From Candidatus Stercoripulliclostridium pullicola (lineage in GTDB: Bacteria; Bacillota; Clostridia; Christensenellales; DTU072), in the NCBI GenBank assembly GCA_017694145.1, contig JADINF010000165.1, forward strand, positions 1 to 5,507: a stretch of 5,507 nucleotides of DNA. Direction: 5' to 3'. This document shows positions 1 to 5,210 of the stretch, piece after piece. Both the position numbers and the translations under genes were made by a program. The notes under the pieces were generated by a model. The model searched no databases and was not told the origin of the DNA. It saw only the letters and a list, made by a program, of their open reading frames with translations. Within the stretch, counting starts at the first letter, position 1. Each line of letters opens with the position of its first letter.

Positions 1-902
1 ACGTAGCGCTCGACAATATAGTATTCGAAGCGCACTTCATCGACGTGGGACAGGGCGACGCGATAGTGCTGGAGTTTCAGGACGGAAAAACGGTCATGAT
101 AGACGCGGGTTCCACGAGTCCCGGTCTTGCCGACTGCAGAGCGGAAACTCTTGCGTATCTCGAACACATCGAAGTGGACAAAATAGAATATCTCATCGTC
201 ACCCACCCCGACACAGACCACTATAATATGCTCGAAGCGGTCATGGACGCATACGTCGTGGACAACGTGATATACAACGCCTGCGAGAAAAATCAGACCT
301 ATACCGGCTTCATCGAAAGGATCGTCGAGGAAACAGGCAACGCGAGTATGGTGATAGACGCGGACGGCGAGGATTACTCGATAACCGGAACGGGCTACAC
401 GGTGAACGTATACGCGCCCGGCTACGGCACTTTCGAGAACGGTAACGGAAGTTACGACGCCGACGAAAGCAACGGCATGAGCCCCATGGTCGTAGTGGAA
501 ACTGCGGGAAGAAGGCTTCTTTTCACCGGAGACGGCACCACGGAAACCGAAGCCTGGTTCATCGAAAAAACGGGCGGGACTTCTTACGACGTCGATTTCC
601 TCAAAGCGGGTCACCACGGCTCGGACACTTCCACGTCGCAGGAGTTCCTCGACTTTATCACTCCCGAATACTGCGTGATAATGTGCGATAACGGCGAAGA
701 ATACAGTCACCCCGACACCGAAGTCATGAACAGGCTTTTCGATATGGGCGTAGTCACCTACCGCACCAACCGCCACGGCAACATAGTCCTCAATATCGAC
801 GAGGACGGCGATATGGCGTTCGCGGTGGAGCGCGAAGTCCCCGCGGAAAACAATAAGAACGGTATAAACGACCTTATGCTCGTCACCGCTCCCGCGGCTT
901 AA
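1..902 (+). CDS. ComEC/Rec2-related metallo-beta-lactamase fold hydrolase, 5' end missing
   Basis: This is the C-terminal 299 residues of a gene that starts upstream of the window; the first complete codon is at base 3. The GTG at 45 is not a credible start, because it lies inside the conserved opening strand, which reads HFIDVGQGDA from about base 33. Visible metallo-beta-lactamase motifs are HPDTDH (bases 204-221, the HxDxDH form typical of the ComEC-type domain), the Asp of FTGDG (531-533), GHHGS (609-623) and a later SHPD. This matches the soluble hydrolase domain related to the C-terminal part of ComEC, which in competence proteins is thought to degrade one DNA strand. No membrane segments are visible, so it is probably a stand-alone or secreted member rather than a ComEC channel; any signal peptide would lie off the window. 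The substrate is unknown. After the metal motif the sequence reads DHYNM rather than the usual DHxGG. A shared terminator follows directly. The family call is firm; the function is not. Confidence 0.88.
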   Translation, partial: VALDNIVFEAHFIDVGQGDAIVLEFQDGKTVMIDAGSTSPGLADCRAETLAYLEHIEVDKIEYLIVTHPDTDHYNMLEAVMDAYVVDNVIYNACEKNQTYTGFIERIVEETGNASMVIDADGEDYSITGTGYTVNVYAPGYGTFENGNGSYDADESNGMSPMVVVETAGRRLLFTGDGTTETEAWFIEKTGGTSYDVDFLKAGHHGSDTSTSQEFLDFITPEYCVIMCDNGEEYSHPDTEVMNRLFDMGVVTYRTNRHGNIVLNIDEDGDMAFAVEREVPAENNKNGINDLMLVTAPAA

Positions 903-917
903 AAATATCTTACGGAC

Positions 918-953
918 AAAAAAAACGTCCCGCAATCCTGCGGGACGTTTTTT
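918..953. terminator. Bidirectional rho-independent terminator
   Basis: A perfect 9-bp GC-rich stem (CGTCCCGCA at 926-934, TGCGGGACG at 939-947) closes a 4-base loop (ATCC). It is flanked by eight A on the left (918-925) and six T on the right (948-953), so a U-tract follows the hairpin on either strand. It sits between two convergent stop codons (902 on plus, 963 on minus) and should end both the hydrolase transcript and the transporter-lipoprotein transcript. Confidence 0.95.
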
Positions 954-962
954 CACGGTTTT

Positions 963-1853
963 TCAGCCGGCGTAAATGTAATTGATATCCTTTATCTTCC
1001 TGCCGTTATCGGTGGGATACCACTTCTTGCCCCAGGTGCCCGCTTCCTCGAGCGCCTCTCTCTGCGCTTCCGTTTTATACATGATTATCGTCTTAAGGCT
1101 GGTACTGTTATAGAAAGCGTATTCGCCTATCGTTTCCACCGAAGCGGGAATGACTATGGTATTGAAGTCCCCGGACTGGCAGTAAGCGAAAGCGTCCTTG
1201 GCTATCGTCTTGAGCCCCTCGGGCAAGGTCACGTTCTTGAGCATACCGCAACGGTGGAACGCCTTCTCCTCTATCGTCACGAGCGTGGAGGGGAATATCA
1301 CTCCTTCGACGTAGCCGCACTTGTAGAAAGCCTTGCTCCCAATCGTCTCCACTCCCTCCGGTACGGTATATATCACGGGTTCGTCGGGATTGAGACGCTC
1401 TTTCTTCGCGTTGAGTTCCACGCCCTTGAGCGGAGGGAACGCGACGAGCTTCTTCATGTCCTTAGTGTACAGCACGCCGTCTACCGACACGAACCATTCG
1501 TTACCTTCCGCCACGAGAAATTCCTTCAGCCCCTGGTTGTTCGTAAACGCCCACGAGCCTATCTCCCTGACGTTTTTGCCGACGGTGATACTTTTCAGAG
1601 TCTCGGCGTTTACGACGCCGAAATCGGCTACTTTGGTTACCGGTTTACCCTCTATCTCGTCCGGTATCACTATCGTATTGCGGAGAGTGCTGTCGGTATA
1701 ACCGATTATGGTCACCTCGCCGTTCTCCTCGATCCTGTACTCGAGATCGGTGTTCTCGTATGTGGGATTACACGCGCTCAGAACGGGTATCAACGCCGTA
1801 AGAGCTACGGCAACGACCAGTACGGCAATTATTTTTTTAGTCTTATTTTTCAT
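963..1853 (-). CDS. BspA-type leucine-rich-repeat (LRR_5) lipoprotein
   Basis: This is a 296-residue predicted surface lipoprotein. The N-terminus has a lysine-rich n-region (MKNKTKK), a hydrophobic core (about residues 8-24) and a lipobox LSAC with the lipidated Cys at residue 28. The rest holds BspA/LRR_5 repeats of the form 'L..I.IP..V..IG..AF': about residues 85-103, 163-177, 181-199, 205-222 and 231-247, plus a partial one near 253. A BspA-style insert (SVDGVLYTKD, 123-132) falls between the first and second repeats. The family is common in gut and oral Firmicutes and Bacteroidetes and is linked to adhesion or binding, but the ligand here is unknown. The ATG start is supported by a strong GGAGGTG 7 bases upstream. 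The gene overlaps the end of the upstream transporter gene by 11 bases, so the two are probably translated in a coupled way and may work together at the cell surface; that last step is inference. The gene ends just before the shared terminator. Confidence 0.9.
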   Translation of the reverse strand: MKNKTKKIIAVLVVAVALTALIPVLSACNPTYENTDLEYRIEENGEVTIIGYTDSTLRNTIVIPDEIEGKPVTKVADFGVVNAETLKSITVGKNVREIGSWAFTNNQGLKEFLVAEGNEWFVSVDGVLYTKDMKKLVAFPPLKGVELNAKKERLNPDEPVIYTVPEGVETIGSKAFYKCGYVEGVIFPSTLVTIEEKAFHRCGMLKNVTLPEGLKTIAKDAFAYCQSGDFNTIVIPASVETIGEYAFYNSTSLKTIIMYKTEAQREALEEAGTWGKKWYPTDNGRKIKDINYIYAG

Positions 1854-3657
1854 CGTCGCTCACCTCCGTTACAGTTGCGCCGGCAGTCGCTCCGTCCGCC
1901 ATCGTTTCGCTCGCGGAGTCCTCGACGAATTGTTCGCTCGCGGGTATCTCCGCCGCGGCGGCTTCTCCCTCTCCTGCGCCCGCTACCGCCATGGCAGGTT
2001 CGGCGCCCGTGCCGTTACCGTAAACTCGCCGTTTCAGTTCTTCTACGCATTGGTCGTGTTTTGCCCGCGTCAGATCGTAGAAGAAGAAGGGCAACGTGGC
2101 GAGCACCAGAGCGCCCATCGTGACGAATACGTATATTCTGATAACGTCCGTGAAGATCGCGGAATCGAAGAGCACGTCCCAGTCGGAAGTGAATCCCACG
2201 TATTTAAGCAGAAGCGGGATAACTATGCCGAATGCGGTCTGGAAAGGTGCGGTGAACCAGCCGAACATCGTGGACATATTGTCCGCGCGCTCGCCCGTCT
2301 TCCATTGATGATAGTCGAGTATGTCTGCGTTGAAACCGAGATTGAGTCCGTTACACGCCGCGGAAATCGCGCTTCTCACGAAAATACAGAGCATCAGCAG
2401 CGCGAGGCTGTTGGCGGCTATGGCGAGCAGGTAACACGCCGTAACGCCGAGCCAGATGCCGCGCAACGACAGAAGTATCGTGCGCTTCTCGAACTTCTTG
2501 ACGAGAAGCGGAGTCAGCAGGTTGCCCACTACACTGGTGATGCCTATAATCGACAGGAAGCCGGACACCCACTCCAATCTCATATTGTATATTAAGAAAT
2601 AGTTGAGCACGCCGTCCGCAAATCCCGTCCAGCCCGCAAAGATACTGCTTGCGTTGGTTATCCAGAAATACTTGTTGCTGAGTAACGCCTTCGCACTCTT
2701 TTTGAAATCGACTTTGGGTTTGTCCTCGTAGGTTTCGATAACTCTTTCCTTGACGTTCACGAACGCCATACCGAGCAGAATGCTTATCGCGGAAAGCACG
2801 GGTATAAATACCTGATAAGATCTTACGTCGAGGTATCCGCCGGTAACGATTATCATGACCGGGAAGAGGATACGGAATATGGAACGCAAAAATCCGAGGA
2901 ATATACCGCCTATCGAATATATCTTCTGCCTCTCCACCGTGTTGGGGGTGATAACCGCCACTATAGCCTGAGGGGTATCGCTGTAGAGTAACGTAAAGCG
3001 CGTCCTCAGAGTAAATAACGCATGCAGCAAAACCAGCTTCTGGGTGTATTCCAGCGACGAGGGCACGAAAGGTATAATGCTCGAAATTACCGCGATCGGG
3101 ATACCGTAAAGCATCATAAAGGGTTTATATCTTCCGAATTTGCGACAAAGTTTCTTACGCATGAACCAGTTAAAGAGGTTGGATGCACCGGAAATGACGA
3201 GTATGTTAGCCACTATCTGCGGCAAGCCTTTGATGACCTTCTCGAACGGCGCGCTCGGCACGAAATACAACGCTATGCCTACCGCTATGGTCGAGCAATA
3301 AGCTATTATGCACTTACGCGCGGTATTCTTATTGATATGACCGAGGTTCTCGAAGACCGTCATCGCGAGCGGCTCCATATACAACGTGAGATACCTTACG
3401 ACGAGAGCTATAATGGAAATAATGCTGAAGTCCATCAGCGAAATACCCATTATGGAACCTGCAAAATACCCCTGCGCGAAGACGATGGTCTCGCCGCAGA
3501 TAAAAGTAAATCCGCAGATACCCATCGTACCGAAGCAGTAAGAGGCGAATTCCTTGATGGAAAGGCTTTCGCCTTCGAGGGGCTTGTTCCAGTGTTCCTT
3601 CACAAAGCCTATACCGTTCTTTACGAGCGACTTAAGCTTTTCCGTTTTGGCGCCCAA
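1843..3657 (-). CDS. MFS transporter, GPH (glycoside-pentoside-hexuronide):cation symporter-like
   Basis: This is a polytopic membrane protein of 604 residues if it starts at TTG 3657. Many hydrophobic segments are spread over roughly residues 35-525. The motif DYHQWKTGER (about residues 448-457) resembles the D-Y-x-x-W-K-T-G-x-R signature found between the later helices of GPH/MFS_2 sugar symporters, and RKKLCRKFGRYKPFM (about 167-181) fits the basic cytoplasmic loop after the early helices. It probably imports a glycoside or related solute, but the substrate cannot be told. The protein is longer than the usual 450-500 residues, partly because of an Ala/Gly/Glu-rich, acidic, low-complexity tail (about 548-604) that is probably cytoplasmic and disordered. 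Start choice: the frame stays open to a GTG at 3738, but that codon lies in the -10 promoter region, whereas TTG 3657 is preceded by a near-perfect TAAGGAGGG at 7 bases. The stop overlaps the start of the LRR lipoprotein gene. The transporter class is fairly sure; the GPH assignment is moderate. Confidence 0.85.
   Translation of the reverse strand: MGAKTEKLKSLVKNGIGFVKEHWNKPLEGESLSIKEFASYCFGTMGICGFTFICGETIVFAQGYFAGSIMGISLMDFSIISIIALVVRYLTLYMEPLAMTVFENLGHINKNTARKCIIAYCSTIAVGIALYFVPSAPFEKVIKGLPQIVANILVISGASNLFNWFMRKKLCRKFGRYKPFMMLYGIPIAVISSIIPFVPSSLEYTQKLVLLHALFTLRTRFTLLYSDTPQAIVAVITPNTVERQKIYSIGGIFLGFLRSIFRILFPVMIIVTGGYLDVRSYQVFIPVLSAISILLGMAFVNVKERVIETYEDKPKVDFKKSAKALLSNKYFWITNASSIFAGWTGFADGVLNYFLIYNMRLEWVSGFLSIIGITSVVGNLLTPLLVKKFEKRTILLSLRGIWLGVTACYLLAIAANSLALLMLCIFVRSAISAACNGLNLGFNADILDYHQWKTGERADNMSTMFGWFTAPFQTAFGIVIPLLLKYVGFTSDWDVLFDSAIFTDVIRIYVFVTMGALVLATLPFFFYDLTRAKHDQCVEELKRRVYGNGTGAEPAMAVAGAGEGEAAAAEIPASEQFVEDSASETMADGATAGATVTEVSDDEK
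1861..1867 (-). promoter_or_regulatory. Ribosome binding site of the LRR lipoprotein gene
   Basis: GGAGGTG on the minus strand lies 7 bases before the ATG at 1853 and within the last codons of the transporter gene. It supports this start and, with the 11-base gene overlap, suggests translational coupling. Confidence 0.8.
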
Positions 3658-3664
3658 CGCAATA

Positions 3665-3673
3665 CCCTCCTTA
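3665..3673 (-). promoter_or_regulatory. Ribosome binding site that decides the transporter start (TTG 3657)
   Basis: TAAGGAGGG on the minus strand is almost fully complementary to the 16S rRNA 3' end and lies 7 bases before TTG 3657. No comparable site precedes the other candidate start, GTG 3738. Confidence 0.8.
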
Positions 3674-3709
3674 ACCGAAAGTTTCGAAAAAACGCATCCT
3701 CCACACAGG

Positions 3710-3719
3710 CGTGCGCACG
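3710..3719. repeat. 10-bp perfect palindrome in the transporter leader
   Basis: CGTGCGCACG is self-complementary over 10 bases and lies a few bases downstream of the predicted transcription start (about 3722) of the transporter-lipoprotein operon. That is a position where a repressor operator could sit. A chance palindrome in GC-rich DNA is equally possible. Confidence 0.3.
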
Positions 3720-3728
3720 TTACGATAT

Positions 3729-3757
3729 ATTCTATCACGTAAAAAGAGCGATTTCAA
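3729..3757 (-). promoter_or_regulatory. Sigma-A-type promoter for the transporter-lipoprotein operon
   Basis: On the minus strand, TTGAAA (-35, bases 3757-3752) is followed after exactly 17 bases by TAGAAT (-10, 3734-3729), with a TGA extended -10 directly before it. Each hexamer has one mismatch to consensus. The predicted transcription start is near 3722, giving a leader of about 65 bases before TTG 3657. This promoter lets the transporter and LRR genes be expressed independently of the upstream SDR-phosphatase pair. Confidence 0.75.
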
Positions 3758-3828
3758 TAGCAACCGCTCCTAAGTTACACTTTTTTAATCGAAGTTAGCG
3801 ATACGAAAGCCTGAAAAAGGCAAAATTT

Positions 3829-4314
3829 TTAACCGTGCAATTCGCGCCCGACGATCTCCGCAAGAGCCGCGCACCCCGTACTTATATCCCGGTAAGCCGT
3901 TTCGAAATCGCGGGTGTACCACGGGTCGTCGACGTCGCGGGACTCGCCCGCAAAGCTCATCAGCAGTCGCACTTTGTTTTCGGGATCGCCGCCGAAAAGC
4001 CTCAGCATGTTCCTTAAGTTGAAGATGTCCATTCCGACGATATAGTCGTAATAACCGTAATCCGACTTCTCGAGCCTGACGGCGTATTTACCCGCGCAGG
4101 AGATACCTCTTTTCTCCAGCTCGCGAACGGTGCCGCGGTGCACGGGCGAACCTATTTCCTCCGAGCTCGTAGCCGCGGAAGCGATGTAGACCCTGTCCCC
4201 TATCCCCGCTTTTTCTACAATATCCTTCATCACGAATTCAGCCATCGGCGAACGGCAGATATTGCCGTGACATACAAAAAGTATCTTGATTATCTTTCCG
4301 CCCGTTTCGCTCAT
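3829..4314 (-). CDS. Low-molecular-weight protein tyrosine phosphatase
   Basis: This is a 161-residue cytoplasmic phosphatase of normal family length. The P-loop CHGNICRS (residues 15-22) carries the nucleophile Cys15 and the phosphate-binding Arg21 in the CX5R arrangement, followed by PMAE. The general acid is Asp130 in DPWY (130-133). The fifth P-loop residue is Ile19. In the related arginine phosphatase YwlE this position is Thr, so Ile favours phosphotyrosine over phosphoarginine; this is known of the family and not tested here. In Firmicutes such enzymes often oppose tyrosine kinases controlling polysaccharide synthesis, but no kinase or capsule gene is in the window. The ATG at 4314 overlaps the SDR stop in an ATGA and has GGAGGG 8 bases upstream, so it is probably co-transcribed and coupled with the SDR gene. 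No convincing terminator follows. Confidence 0.95.
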   Translation of the reverse strand: MSETGGKIIKILFVCHGNICRSPMAEFVMKDIVEKAGIGDRVYIASAATSSEEIGSPVHRGTVRELEKRGISCAGKYAVRLEKSDYGYYDYIVGMDIFNLRNMLRLFGGDPENKVRLLMSFAGESRDVDDPWYTRDFETAYRDISTGCAALAEIVGRELHG

Positions 4315-5012
4315 ACCGTATACCCTCCGTCCACTGGAAGCACCGCTCCCGTTATGAAAGACGCTCCGTCGCCTATAAGAAACGCCACCGCTTCCGCCAC
4401 GTCCTCGGGAGTGCCCGCGCGCATAAGCGGCGTTTCTTCCACGAGCGCCGCGCGCGCTTCGTCGTCGAGCGCCGAATTCATGTCAGTAAGTATGTAGCCG
4501 GGAGCCACGCAGTTCACCGTTATACCCGAAGGTCCGAGCTCCCTCGCAAGCGAGCGCGTAAGCCCGATAAGTCCCGCCTTCGCCGCCGCGTACACGCTTT
4601 CGCAGGAAGCTCCGCGCATCCCCCACATGCTCGAGATATTCACTATCCTACCGTATTTTACGCTTATCATATACGGCGCCGCCGCCCTTATGACGGCGAA
4701 CGCGCCGCCGAGATCGGTTTCCGTTATCCGCGCCCATTCTTCGTCGGTAACGTCCTGTATCTGCCCGAAACCCGCAACGCCGGCGTTGTTTACAACTATT
4801 TCCGCCCGCGCTTCTGCTACGGCGCGTTTCACTTCTTCTGCGGAACGCACGTCGCACTTGAGCGCTTTCGCGCCCGTTTCCGAAGAAAGCGCGCGCGCCG
4901 CTTCCTCGCTCGCGTTGTATGTGAAATACACGTCGTAACCGCTTGAAACGAGTTTTTTCACTATAGCCGCGCCTATTCCGCGCGAACCGCCCGTCACGAG
5001 CACTCTTTTCAT
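4311..5012 (-). CDS. Short-chain dehydrogenase/reductase, FabG-like (3-oxoacyl-ACP reductase family)
   Basis: This is a 233-residue NAD(P)-dependent oxidoreductase of the classical SDR family, slightly shorter than typical FabG (about 245). The Rossmann motif TGGSRGIG is at residues 7-14, NNAG at 75-78, the catalytic Ser128 in NISS, and Tyr141 and Lys145 in YAAAK. The PGYILTDM segment (171-178) and the C-terminal ITGAVLPVDGG (220-230) are typical of FabG-like enzymes. The position that is usually the tetrad Asn (as in 'DVNLKG') is Asp100 here (TETDLGG). The substrate may be a 3-oxoacyl thioester or another ketone or alcohol. No fatty-acid genes lie nearby, so I do not assign fabG. The ATG at 5012 has GGGAGGT 4 bases upstream and a good promoter at 5059-5087. 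The stop overlaps the phosphatase start (ATGA), which suggests an operon. Confidence 0.92.
   Translation of the reverse strand: MKRVLVTGGSRGIGAAIVKKLVSSGYDVYFTYNASEEAARALSSETGAKALKCDVRSAEEVKRAVAEARAEIVVNNAGVAGFGQIQDVTDEEWARITETDLGGAFAVIRAAAPYMISVKYGRIVNISSMWGMRGASCESVYAAAKAGLIGLTRSLARELGPSGITVNCVAPGYILTDMNSALDDEARAALVEETPLMRAGTPEDVAEAVAFLIGDGASFITGAVLPVDGGYTV
4323..4328 (-). promoter_or_regulatory. Ribosome binding site of the phosphatase gene
   Basis: GGAGGG on the minus strand lies 8 bases before ATG 4314 and inside the last codons of the SDR gene, supporting the start at the ATGA overlap. Confidence 0.75.
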
Positions 5013-5016
5013 ACAG

Positions 5017-5023
5017 ACCTCCC
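5017..5023 (-). promoter_or_regulatory. Ribosome binding site of the SDR gene
   Basis: GGGAGGT on the minus strand ends 4 bases before the ATG at 5012. It is a strong, correctly placed site that fixes the start. Confidence 0.75.
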
Positions 5024-5050
5024 GTCTTTATTATGGTAAATACGTTTGCG

Positions 5051-5070
5051 ACGTGTAAAGTATATCACGT
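5051..5070. repeat. Inverted repeat bracketing the SDR -10 box
   Basis: ACGTG (5051-5055) and CACGT (5066-5070) are perfect inverted arms of 5 bases with a 10-base spacer that contains the -10 hexamer. The geometry suits a dimeric repressor site with a centre spacing of 15 bases, but such short arms can arise by chance. Confidence 0.3.
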
Positions 5071-5087
5071 TCCGCGACGTTTGTGAA
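5059..5087 (-). promoter_or_regulatory. Sigma-A-type promoter for the SDR-phosphatase operon
   Basis: On the minus strand, TTCACA (-35, bases 5087-5082) and TATACT (-10, 5064-5059) are separated by exactly 17 bases, with a TGA extended -10 just before the -10 box. Each hexamer has one mismatch to consensus. The predicted start is near 5052, giving a leader of about 40 bases to ATG 5012. Confidence 0.75.
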
Positions 5088-5134
5088 GCGAAGGCGGGCG
5101 CGAGAAAGGCGATATTATGCCCGTTTTTCGCAAC

Positions 5135-5161
5135 GTTCGCCTTACGAACACATACTGTTCG
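5135..5161. repeat. Three alternating GTTCG/CGAAC half-sites between the divergent promoters
   Basis: The order is GTTCG (5135-5139), 5 bases, CGAAC (5145-5149), 7 bases, GTTCG (5157-5161). The last two extend to CGAACA and TGTTCG, a perfect 6-bp inverted repeat with a 5-base loop (5145-5161). The cluster lies upstream of the prfA promoter and of the divergent SDR promoter. It could be an operator or a small hairpin. The half-site resembles the Gram-positive LexA box (CGAAC-N4-GTTCG), but the spacings are 5 and 7, not 4. Confidence 0.4.
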
Positions 5162-5171
5162 CGGTAAACGC

Positions 5172-5200
5172 TTCCATTTCCGCGCCGTTTATGGTATAAT
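5172..5200 (+). promoter_or_regulatory. Extended -10 promoter of prfA
   Basis: A perfect TATAAT at 5195-5200 is preceded by TGG (an extended -10). The -35 region at 17-bp spacing (TTCCAT, 5172-5177) matches consensus poorly, so the extended -10 probably carries the promoter. Transcription would start near 5207, only about 4 bases before the ATG at 5211. Confidence 0.6.
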
Positions 5201-5210
5201 CAGCGGTAAT

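Noticed and set aside
45..47. GTG as the start of the metallo-beta-lactamase gene
   Set aside because: It falls inside the conserved HFIDVGQGDA strand, and the frame is open to the left edge, so the gene starts outside the window.
1254..2595. Long plus-strand open frames (289 and 295 codons) opposite the LRR and transporter genes
   Set aside because: They are antisense to well-supported genes, are rich in Arg and His as expected for mirror frames, overlap each other, show no recognisable domain, and run through the coupled gene junction.
3671..3697. Possible 8-codon leader peptide (MRFFETFG) ending at the transporter SD
   Set aside because: The only GGAGG abuts its ATG with no spacing, so initiation is unlikely. 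The peptide has no run of regulatory codons and no attenuator hairpin follows.
3022..3798. A 258-codon plus-strand open frame opposite the transporter
   Set aside because: It is antisense to conserved transporter sequence, has Arg/His/Tyr-rich composition and no domain, and crosses the minus-strand promoter.
3809..3821. Possible terminator after the phosphatase gene (GCCT-N5-AGGC)
   Set aside because: The stem is only 4 bp and is followed by just three U on the minus-strand transcript, so it is too weak to call.
5105..5143. Inverted repeat AAGGCGA/TCGCCTT as a regulatory RNA or terminator
   Set aside because: The arms are 7 bases with a 24-base loop and no U-tract. GC-rich short arms at this distance are expected by chance.
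5145..5161. LexA (SOS) box upstream of prfA
   Set aside because: The half-sites CGAAC and GTTCG match, but the spacer is 7 bases, while the Gram-positive LexA box needs 4. Kept only as an unassigned inverted repeat.
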